NCBI GenBank assembly: GCA_905201175.1
Contig: CAJKNC010000090.1
Location: 1 to 6,435, forward strand
Source of the DNA: an uncultured Succinatimonas sp.
GTDB taxonomy: Bacteria > Pseudomonadota > Gammaproteobacteria > Enterobacterales > Succinivibrionaceae
DNA length: 6,435 nt
Direction: 5' to 3'
Position numbers and translations under genes: made by a program. The notes under the pieces are model-generated. The model was given only the letters and a program-made list of their open reading frames with translations, did no database searches and had not been told where the DNA came from. The stretch's first letter is position 1, and each line of letters begins with the position of its first letter. Positions 1 to 4,868 of the stretch are shown here, piece by piece.

Positions 1-51
1 TTGAATCCGGCAACTGCCCTATGTGCATCCGGGTATTTGTTTTGCATCTAA
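1..51 (+). CDS. Possible 3' tail of an upstream gene (partial, frame uncertain)
   Basis: The first ~50 bases are richer in G and C than the next 300. They are followed by an intrinsic terminator on the same strand, which suggests that a plus-strand gene ends here. Frame 1 is open from the window edge to a TAA at 49-51 and reads LNPATALCASGYLFCI. Frame 3 is open to a TAA at 96-98 and gives a 31-residue tail containing CPMC. I recognise neither. Frame 1 is slightly preferred because base composition drops right after its stop. The region could also be non-coding, or the start of a minus-strand gene. Confidence 0.25.
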   Translation: MNPATALCASGYLFCI

Positions 52-104
52 ATGCTTTTAGTAAGGATTTAGATGTCTATAAAATTTTATATTTCTAATA
101 TCTT

Positions 105-158
105 CAGCAACTCTTTGGCTATTTTAGTCAAAGTTTTGCTGTGTCTTTTGTTTTTTTT
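105..158 (+). terminator. Intrinsic terminator of the upstream transcription unit
   Basis: Arms at 105-120 (CAGCAACTCTTTGGCT) and 126-141 (AGTCAAAGTTTTGCTG) pair over 16 positions, with a 2-base internal mismatch and one G-U pair, around an ATTTT loop. A T-rich tract follows at 144-158, including eight consecutive T. Stem plus T-run is the standard Rho-independent layout on the plus strand. It separates hisC from whatever lies to the left, so hisC probably has its own promoter within 159-378. Confidence 0.75.
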
Positions 159-378
159 CCCATATTTTTGTAATTTATAAAATTTTTTCTTACCTAAAAT
201 ATTATTTTATGTATTTAGGAATAAATCATAAGAAAATAGCGTTCTTATGAGCTTTTGCTAAATTATGGGTAGAAAAATCTTTGCAGTGGAATGTAATAGT
301 TGCCGCGAGTATTATGGATAATAGCTTATAAAAGCGTAATAACGTTCTTAATGAATATAGATTAAGGAAAATAATAAG
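159..378 (+). promoter_or_regulatory. Non-coding leader upstream of hisC with inverted repeats
   Basis: This 220-base stretch has no convincing gene. It holds a perfect 9-bp inverted repeat, TCATAAGAA (226-234) and TTCTTATGA (242-250), with a 7-base loop. The sequence CGTTCTTA of its right part (240-247) recurs at 343-350, again followed closely by TGA. A second perfect palindrome, TATTAT-GG-ATAATA, lies at 310-323. No clear -35/-10 pair could be assigned, although AT-rich -10-like hexamers (GATAAT 317-322, TATAAA 327-332) are present. The promoter of the hisC-aroA unit should lie here. No T-tract follows the hairpins, so classical attenuation is not supported. Confidence 0.45.
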
Positions 379-1485
379 ATGAATTATTCAGAACTTGCAC
401 AAGGTGGTTTAACAAGGATTCGTCCTTATCAAGCAGGAAAGCCTATTGAAGAGGTCCAGAGAGAATTAGGCATTTCCGATGTTATAAAATTAGCTTCTAA
501 TGAAAATCCTTTCGGCATGAGTCCTAAAGCAAAGGAAGCGTGCAGAAAAGCTATTGATGAAGGTCATTTTTATCCTGATTCTAATGGATATTATTTAAAG
601 CAGAAGCTTCATGAAAAATGGGGGTATGATCCTCAAACCATTACCTTAGGTGCCGGTTCTAATGAACTTATTAATTTATTATTCCAGGCCTTTGTCGGCG
701 ATAAGTGCAATGTAGTGATGCCAGAATATTCATTTGTAGTTTATAGCATGGAAGCTACTGTGAATAATGCTGAGGTCCGCAATATACCTCTTAAGGATTG
801 GGAGGCTGATTTAGATGCCGTTTATGCTGCTATTGATGAAAATACCCGCGTAGTTGTTTTTGCAAATCCGTCAAATCCTATTGGTACAGCTATTTCTAAT
901 AAAGATTTACATGAGTTTGTAAAAAAAGTCCCTGAGTCTACTTTAGTTGTAATTGATGAGGCATACAATGAATTTAATGCCGATGATGCAGATTATGAGG
1001 ATACAGCTCATTATTTAAGCGATTGTCCTAATTTAGTTATTTCTAGAACTTTTTCCAAAGCTTATGGTTTAGCTGGTCTTCGTATCGGCTACATGCTTAC
1101 AAATCCAGAAATTGCTTCCTTATTGAATCGTCTGCGTGCTCCTTTTAATGTTAACTTAATTGCTTTAGAGGCAGCAATTGCAGCTATTGATGATGAGGAG
1201 CATTTACGCAAGGTTGTGGAAAACAATACTTGTCAAAGAGCTCGCTATGCAGAATTCTGCAAGCAGCATAATTTATTTATGATCCCATCTTGTGCTAACT
1301 TTGTAGCTATAGACTTTAGCGGACATGATGCTCAAAAAATAGCTGCAGATCTTTTACATAAGGGCTTGATTGTTCGTCCATTATTAGGATATAAACTTAA
1401 AGATATTCTGCGTATTTCCATTGGAACTCCAGAGCAGAATGATAAACTTTTTAGCGCTTTAGACAATATTCTCAACGGAGATTAA
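379..1485 (+). CDS. hisC: HisC2-type aminotransferase (histidinol-phosphate / aromatic)
   Basis: This is a pyridoxal-phosphate aminotransferase of fold type I, 368 residues, full length for HisC. Family signatures are in order: KLASNENPFG near residues 37-46, GAGSNE at 91-96, NPSNPIGT at 163-170 (N166), VIDEAY at 191-196 (D193 and Y196), SRTFSKAYGLAGLRIGY at 222-238 with K227 as the expected Schiff-base lysine, and LRISIGT at 344-350 with R345 for substrate phosphate or carboxylate. HisC transfers an amino group from glutamate to imidazole-acetol phosphate in histidine synthesis. HisC2 paralogues linked to aroA or tyrA often act on phenylpyruvate and 4-hydroxyphenylpyruvate. The adjacent aroA and the absence of other his genes favour an aromatic role here, but sequence alone cannot settle it. 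The AAGGA at 364-368 lies 10 bases before the ATG, a slightly long spacing. The gene ends one base before aroA. Confidence 0.9.
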   Translation: MNYSELAQGGLTRIRPYQAGKPIEEVQRELGISDVIKLASNENPFGMSPKAKEACRKAIDEGHFYPDSNGYYLKQKLHEKWGYDPQTITLGAGSNELINLLFQAFVGDKCNVVMPEYSFVVYSMEATVNNAEVRNIPLKDWEADLDAVYAAIDENTRVVVFANPSNPIGTAISNKDLHEFVKKVPESTLVVIDEAYNEFNADDADYEDTAHYLSDCPNLVISRTFSKAYGLAGLRIGYMLTNPEIASLLNRLRAPFNVNLIALEAAIAAIDDEEHLRKVVENNTCQRARYAEFCKQHNLFMIPSCANFVAIDFSGHDAQKIAADLLHKGLIVRPLLGYKLKDILRISIGTPEQNDKLFSALDNILNGD

Positions 1486-1489
1486 ATTG
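1477..1489 (+). promoter_or_regulatory. Shine-Dalgarno and TTG start of aroA inside the hisC end
   Basis: GGAG at 1477-1480, within the last codons of hisC, lies six bases before a TTG at 1487. No in-frame ATG occurs before the conserved PGSKSLSNR motif, so TTG is the best start. The arrangement implies translational coupling of aroA to hisC. Confidence 0.75.
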
Positions 1490-2764
1490 AAGTCCGCCAA
1501 CAGCTTAACCTTAAAAAAAATAAATAAGGTGGAGGGGCAGGTTATTTTGCCTGGCTCAAAATCTTTGTCAAATCGTGCCTTGCTGCTCTCGGCTTTAGCA
1601 TCAGGACGTACTAGACTTTTAAATGTTTTAAAGTCAGATGATACAGCACGAATGATTGAAGCCTTGCAGAAGTTAGATGTCCATTTATCTGTAAATACAT
1701 CATCAGTTGATGTTGAAGGTTTAGGTGGATGTTTTGATAAAGGTTTAAATCAAGTAGAGCTGGATTTGGGCAATGCTGGTACTGCTATGCGGCCTCTGGC
1801 AGCAGCTCTAGCGGTGTCTAAAGGTCAGTTTAAATTGACTGGTGAAGCTCGTATGATGGAGCGTCCTATAGGTCCTTTAACTGAAGCTTTAAAGGGATTA
1901 GGTCTTAGGATCGAGTATTTGAATAATGATGGTTACCCGCCATTATTAATCCACGGTACTAAGCCTGCTAAGCATGAGACTTCAATTGATGGTTCTTTAT
2001 CAAGTCAATTTATTTCAGCTTTACTTATGACAGCTCCTGTCTGTGGCGGACTTAAGATTAGGGTTGAGGGAGATCTAATTTCCAAGCCTTATGTTGATCT
2101 AACTGTAGCATTAATTGAAAAATTCGGCGCAAAGGTTAAACGCCGCGGCTATAACGAGTTTGATGTGGCAGATACTGGCTATACATCTCCTGGAAGTTAT
2201 TTGATTGAGGGAGATGCCAGTGCAGCTACATATTTTGCCGCTGCCGCTGCAGTGTGCGGCAAAGTTGAGATATATGGAGTCGGTGCTAATTCATTGCAGG
2301 GAGATGCTCAATTTTTTGATGTTTTAGCAAAAATGGGAGCAAAGGTTAAGCGTCTTGAGAATTCTGTTGTTGTAGAAAAAGGAGAGCTTAACGGCATAGA
2401 TATCGATCTGAATAATATGCCTGACGCTGCTATGACCTTAGTTCCCTTATCCCTATATACAAAAGGTCCTGTAACTATCACTAATATAGGCAGCTGGCGT
2501 ATTAAAGAGACTGATCGTATTGATGCTATGGCTACGGAAATGCGCAAGCTTGGCGTAAAGGTTGAAAGCGGCAGGGACTTTATAAGCATTGATGCCTCTG
2601 TTAGAAATAAAGAAACTCCGGTTTTTGATACCTATAATGATCATCGTATGGCCATGTGTATGTCGCTTGTGGCTTTGGATAGAGATATTATCATCAATAA
2701 TCCAGACTGCACTTCTAAAACTTTTCCTGGATATTTTAAGGTATTGTCTTCGATAGCTCACTAA
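1487..2764 (+). CDS. aroA: 3-phosphoshikimate 1-carboxyvinyltransferase (EPSP synthase)
   Basis: AroA joins shikimate-3-phosphate and phosphoenolpyruvate to give EPSP, the sixth step of the cytoplasmic shikimate pathway. The 425-residue length matches class I enzymes. Visible motifs: LPGSKSLSNRALLL at 21-34 (K25, R30), LGNAGTAMRPL at 94-104 (G98, R102), MMERPIGPL at 123-131 (R126), GDASAATYF at 242-250, NMPDAAMTL at 310-318 with catalytic D313, WRIKETDRI at 337-345 with E341, YNDHRMAM at 383-390 (H386, R387), and SKTFPGYF at 410-417 (K411). All catalytic and substrate-binding residues known from E. coli AroA appear to be present. The glyphosate-contact region (G98, T99, P103) has the usual sensitive-type residues. 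Translation starts at TTG, one base after the hisC stop, so the two genes are probably co-transcribed. No terminator follows before the next gene. Confidence 0.96.
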   Translation: MKSANSLTLKKINKVEGQVILPGSKSLSNRALLLSALASGRTRLLNVLKSDDTARMIEALQKLDVHLSVNTSSVDVEGLGGCFDKGLNQVELDLGNAGTAMRPLAAALAVSKGQFKLTGEARMMERPIGPLTEALKGLGLRIEYLNNDGYPPLLIHGTKPAKHETSIDGSLSSQFISALLMTAPVCGGLKIRVEGDLISKPYVDLTVALIEKFGAKVKRRGYNEFDVADTGYTSPGSYLIEGDASAATYFAAAAAVCGKVEIYGVGANSLQGDAQFFDVLAKMGAKVKRLENSVVVEKGELNGIDIDLNNMPDAAMTLVPLSLYTKGPVTITNIGSWRIKETDRIDAMATEMRKLGVKVESGRDFISIDASVRNKETPVFDTYNDHRMAMCMSLVALDRDIIINNPDCTSKTFPGYFKVLSSIAH

Positions 2765-2811
2765 GTTTTATCTAAGGAAAGCATTTTAAAATAAAGGTCA
2801 AATGGTTACTT

Positions 2812-2824
2812 GGAGGCGTCCATG
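2812..2824 (+). promoter_or_regulatory. Strong ribosome binding site that decides the ATG 2822 start
   Basis: GGAGG at 2812-2816 is followed by five bases and then ATG. The alternative TTG at 2810 overlaps this site and has only AAAGG at 2793-2797, 12 bases away. Confidence 0.75.
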
Positions 2825-3481
2825 AGGAAGTTACTTTTGACCTTATGTCTTATCTGTTCGTTTACATCTATGCAGTCTTATGCCGCCTCCATAACCATAA
2901 AAGGACAGAATTTAAATTATCAAATGCCTGATGGTTACTGCGAGTTTAACCTAAAAAATCAAAAAGAAAGCTCTTATTGGAATTTTTTTGATAAAGCATT
3001 AGGACGCAGCGTAGAGGTTGCAGCTTTATTAGCACCATGCAAAGATATTTCCGCAGCTCAAAATGGGAATTATGATGAGTTAACTCACATGATTATCCTG
3101 TCTTTTATTGGAATTGACGGAAAATTCGTAAAATTCAGATTTGGCAATCTTGCCTATACGAGCTTTATTTCTATGCTCAAGCCTCAGGATTTGGATAAGA
3201 CTATAAATCGTGCTAATAAGCGCTTAAGTCCATACAATGTAAAAATTCAGAGTTTTATGGTAAGCGAAGCTAATATTGCAAAAGATCAGGTAAATTACAC
3301 TGGAGCTATAAATTTTGCCTATAAAGAACAGGAATTCGGCTTTGATTTTAACGTAGCTTCAGCTTTAGCAAATAAATGGCCAGTCGCTGCAGCGATTATG
3401 TACCGCAATGATAAAAAAATAGATATGCATAAGCCTTTTTTAGCTTATGAAAGCATTATGCATGATTTAAAAGAAAATTAA
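2822..3481 (+). CDS. Secreted/periplasmic protein of unknown function
   Basis: I do not recognise this family. An upstream in-frame TTG at 2810 is possible, but the ATG at 2822 is preferred. GGAGG at 2812-2816 sits five bases before it, and starting there gives a clean Sec signal peptide: positive MRK, hydrophobic core LLLTLCLICSF, then a likely cleavage after SYA at residue 21. The mature part (about 198 residues) is soluble with no further membrane segment. It begins with a short beta-rich stretch (ASITIKGQNLNYQMPDGYCEF). It has two cysteines, C40 and C73 from this start, that could form a disulfide in the periplasm. The cysteines in the signal core are not followed by a typical lipoprotein sequence, so a lipoprotein is unlikely. 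The gene follows aroA by 57 bases without a terminator and may be the last gene of that unit. Its relation to aromatic synthesis is unclear. Confidence 0.8.
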   Translation: MRKLLLTLCLICSFTSMQSYAASITIKGQNLNYQMPDGYCEFNLKNQKESSYWNFFDKALGRSVEVAALLAPCKDISAAQNGNYDELTHMIILSFIGIDGKFVKFRFGNLAYTSFISMLKPQDLDKTINRANKRLSPYNVKIQSFMVSEANIAKDQVNYTGAINFAYKEQEFGFDFNVASALANKWPVAAAIMYRNDKKIDMHKPFLAYESIMHDLKEN

Positions 3482-3512
3482 TATTTATAGATTAGTCATT
3501 GCATAAAATAAA

Positions 3513-3546
3513 AAATTCTCATTATCTTTGTAGATAATGAGAATTT
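3513..3546. terminator. Bidirectional intrinsic terminator between convergent genes
   Basis: A perfect 15-bp stem is formed by AAATTCTCATTATCT (3513-3527) and AGATAATGAGAATTT (3532-3546) around a TTGT loop. On the minus strand the right-hand flank reads TTTTTTATTTTAT, a strong U-tract for ending the rubrerythrin transcript. On the plus strand the flank TTTGATTTT is a weaker U-tract for the secreted-protein gene. The position between two converging stops (3481 and 3573) fits termination in both directions. Confidence 0.85.
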
Positions 3547-3572
3547 GATTTTAAATACTGCCGCTAATCGTA

Positions 3573-4238
3573 TTAGTAGTTAACGGTGTGTACTTCAAAG
3601 TAAGCTTGAGGATGATTGCAGACAGGGCATACATCAGGGGCTTTAGTTCCGATAACAATATGACCGCAGTTGCGGCATTCCCACATCACAATACCAGCTT
3701 TCTCAAAGACGCTCTTTTCTTCTAAATTCTTTAAGAGATTGCGGTATCTTTCCTCATGGTGCTTTTCAATCTCTGCTACGCCGCGGAACTGCTCGGCTAA
3801 TTCATGGAAGCCTTCTTCATCGGCATCCTTAGCCATCTTGTCGTACATGTCAGTCCACTCATAGTTTTCGCCGGCAGCAGCTGCAGCTAAGTTTTCTTCT
3901 GTAGTACCTAATTCTCCTAAAGCTTTAAACCAGAGCTTAGCGTGCTCTTTTTCATTATCAGCAGTCTTTAAGAATAAGGCGGCAATTTGCTCATAACCAG
4001 CTTTCTTTGCAACAGAAGCAAAATATGTATATTTATTGCGAGCCTGAGATTCGCCAGCAAAAGCTTGGCGTAAGTTTTGTTCAGTCTTAGTTCCTGCATA
4101 TTTACAGCTGCAGGCTTTAGTTTCTGCTTTAGGAGCATCGAGATCCTTAAAAACTCCTGATTTACGGCAGCGAGGGCATACCTCAGGTGCTTCGTCATCT
4201 TCACTGATATAACCACATACAGTGCATACGTAAGACAT
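3573..4238 (-). CDS. rbr: Rubrerythrin with rubredoxin-like modules at both ends
   Basis: This is a cytoplasmic non-haem iron peroxidase that reduces hydrogen peroxide to water in anaerobes, using electrons passed through rubredoxin-type iron sites. It has 221 residues, longer than the ~190 of classic rubrerythrin. Domain order: an N-terminal rubredoxin-like module (C5xxC8, C21PxC24), a short linker with C43-S-C45, a ferritin-like four-helix diiron domain (about 50-172), and a C-terminal rubredoxin domain (C188xxC191, C204PxC207). Expected diiron ligands are present: E63 in FAGES, E96 and H99 in NEKEH, E124 and E127 in GENYEW, and E158 and H161 in EKHH. The two outer modules share the same CxxC-12-CPxC spacing. 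AAGGAG lies seven bases before the ATG, a strong ribosome site. The gene follows perR by 69 bases on the same strand, so the peroxide sensor and the enzyme probably form one regulon or operon. Desulforubrerythrin of Campylobacter is a comparable three-domain protein. Confidence 0.93.
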   Translation of the reverse strand: MSYVCTVCGYISEDDEAPEVCPRCRKSGVFKDLDAPKAETKACSCKYAGTKTEQNLRQAFAGESQARNKYTYFASVAKKAGYEQIAALFLKTADNEKEHAKLWFKALGELGTTEENLAAAAAGENYEWTDMYDKMAKDADEEGFHELAEQFRGVAEIEKHHEERYRNLLKNLEEKSVFEKAGIVMWECRNCGHIVIGTKAPDVCPVCNHPQAYFEVHTVNY

Positions 4239-4268
4239 ATATTATCTCCTTTTTCTAGTTTACATGTG

Positions 4269-4303
4269 ACTATAAAACATTTTGTTTAAGCTGTATTTAT
4301 AGT
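4269..4303. repeat. Intercistronic inverted repeat between perR and rbr
   Basis: Perfect 8-bp arms ACTATAAA (4269-4276) and TTTATAGT (4296-4303) flank a 19-base loop. ACA/TGT pairs at the inner ends extend the stem with one bulge. In the direction of perR and rbr no U-tract follows, so it does not look like a terminator. It may be an mRNA processing or stability hairpin, or an operator for a weak internal rbr promoter (TATAGT as a -10 element). The function is not shown by sequence. Confidence 0.4.
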
Positions 4304-4307
4304 TTTA

Positions 4308-4706
4308 TTATTTTTGTATATTGTCTTTTAAACAGTCATGACAAAGGCCAGTTAGATTTACACTGCATGTATTGATTCTGCCCGCAAAATTTTGTGCGAA
4401 AGAATTACGGATGCGCTCAATATCCCTAACCTTTATGTCGCTGATTCTACCACACCTTGTACACAAAAAATGCGCATGCGGCATAATATCGTAATCAAAG
4501 TGGGTAATGCCATCACCAATATCGATAGATTGAATTTCTCCTAGATTTTTCAATAGCATAAGATTTCTATATACAGTACCTAAGCTTAAATGAGGATATT
4601 GCGGCTTAAGCTCAGCATAGATAGTTTCAGCTGACGGATGATCTGTTCTGCCCTTCAGGGCATTGCGGATTAGTTCGCGTTGTTTACTATTTCTAAGAGG
4701 AGTCAT
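4308..4706 (-). CDS. perR: PerR-type peroxide-sensing regulator (Fur family)
   Basis: This 132-residue Fur-family repressor has an N-terminal winged helix (recognition helix around LSLGTVYRNLMLL, 40-52) and a C-terminal metal and dimer domain. By alignment with B. subtilis PerR, the regulatory metal site is complete: H23 (H37), D71 (D85), H77 and H79 (H91, H93), and D90 (D104). Asp at the last position is the residue that distinguishes PerR from Fur, which has Glu. The structural zinc site is C82xxC85 and C122xxC125. PerR with bound iron is inactivated when hydrogen peroxide oxidises its histidine ligands, derepressing peroxide defence genes. It is about 14 residues shorter at the N-terminus than the Bacillus protein. 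A TAA in frame three codons upstream fixes the start. The ribosome site is weak (GGTAA, TAAG). A palindromic Fur/Per-like box overlaps its promoter, and rubrerythrin lies directly downstream. Confidence 0.88.
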   Translation of the reverse strand: MTPLRNSKQRELIRNALKGRTDHPSAETIYAELKPQYPHLSLGTVYRNLMLLKNLGEIQSIDIGDGITHFDYDIMPHAHFLCTRCGRISDIKVRDIERIRNSFAQNFAGRINTCSVNLTGLCHDCLKDNIQK

Positions 4707-4740
4707 CTTAATTTACCGTATAAAATACCTAATATTATAA

Positions 4741-4769
4741 ATATTAGTAATTATTACTGTTTTTGTAAA
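4741..4769 (-). promoter_or_regulatory. Sigma70-like promoter of perR(-rbr)
   Basis: Read on the minus strand, TTTACA (4769-4764) and TAATAT (4746-4741) are separated by 17 bases. Transcription would start near 4734, leaving a leader of about 28 bases before the perR ATG. An overlapping TATAAT at 4739-4734 is an alternative -10 element but lacks a good -35. Confidence 0.6.
4746..4758. promoter_or_regulatory. Candidate PerR/Fur box (operator) upstream of perR
   Basis: AGTAAT-T-ATTACT is a perfect 6-1-6 palindrome. Its core TAAT-N-ATTA matches the centre of both the Bacillus Per box and the Fur box consensus. It lies in the spacer and touches the -10 element of the predicted perR promoter, where bound PerR would block RNA polymerase. 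This supports autoregulation and peroxide-inducible expression of perR and rbr. Whether this bacterium's PerR uses that consensus is inferred. Confidence 0.55.
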
Positions 4770-4793
4770 TATAATTTGATACTTTTTGTTAAC

Positions 4794-4815
4794 ATTAAAT
4801 TAATTTTAATTTAAT
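4794..4815. repeat. 22-bp AT-only palindrome upstream of the perR promoter
   Basis: ATTAAATTAA (4794-4803) and TTAATTTAAT (4806-4815) are perfect 10-bp arms around TT. The palindrome lies 25-46 bases upstream of the perR -35 element. It could be a regulator or nucleoid-protein site, an UP-like element, or part of the weak 3' end of the MFS transcript together with the TCTGC/GCAGA hairpin at 4815-4829. It could also arise by chance in this composition. Confidence 0.35.
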
Positions 4816-4839
4816 CTGCAGCAGGCAGACTAAGCAATG

Positions 4840-4867
4840 TTAAGCCGTTTTTGTTAATTAAGCCGTT
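4840..4867. repeat. 18-bp-spaced direct repeat just after the MFS stop codon
   Basis: TTAAGCCGTT occurs at 4840-4849 and again at 4858-4867, exactly 18 bases apart, starting one base beyond the MFS stop codon. The remaining eight bases of each unit differ. It looks like a decayed tandem duplication. No function is evident. Confidence 0.5.
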
Positions 4868-4868
4868 A

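Noticed and set aside
1..40. Possible tRNA 3' end at the window start (TTGAATCC resembling a T-arm)
   Set aside because: The T-loop consensus TTCRA is not met, and no matching acceptor end with CCA follows.
265..321. 18-codon ORF with CNSC and two tyrosines upstream of hisC, possible attenuation leader
   Set aside because: There is no ribosome site before its ATG and no terminator hairpin with a T-run between it and hisC, so an attenuation mechanism is not supported.
2308..2761. Minus-strand open frames across the 3' half of aroA
   Set aside because: They lie opposite strongly conserved aroA motifs, overlap each other in different frames and show no family signature. They are antisense shadows.
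2822..2887. Lipoprotein signal in the secreted protein (cysteines at residues 9 and 12)
   Set aside because: Both cysteines lie within the hydrophobic core, and a standard cleavage site follows after SYA at residue 21.
3513..3546. Fur-box resemblance of GATAATGAGAAT in the hairpin
   Set aside because: The similarity is real, but the site lies between converging gene ends with no promoter nearby. The perfect stem with a U-tract is better explained as a terminator.
3670..4216. Open frames inside the rubrerythrin gene on both strands
   Set aside because: The true frame has all diiron and rubredoxin ligands. The others have no motifs or ribosome sites.
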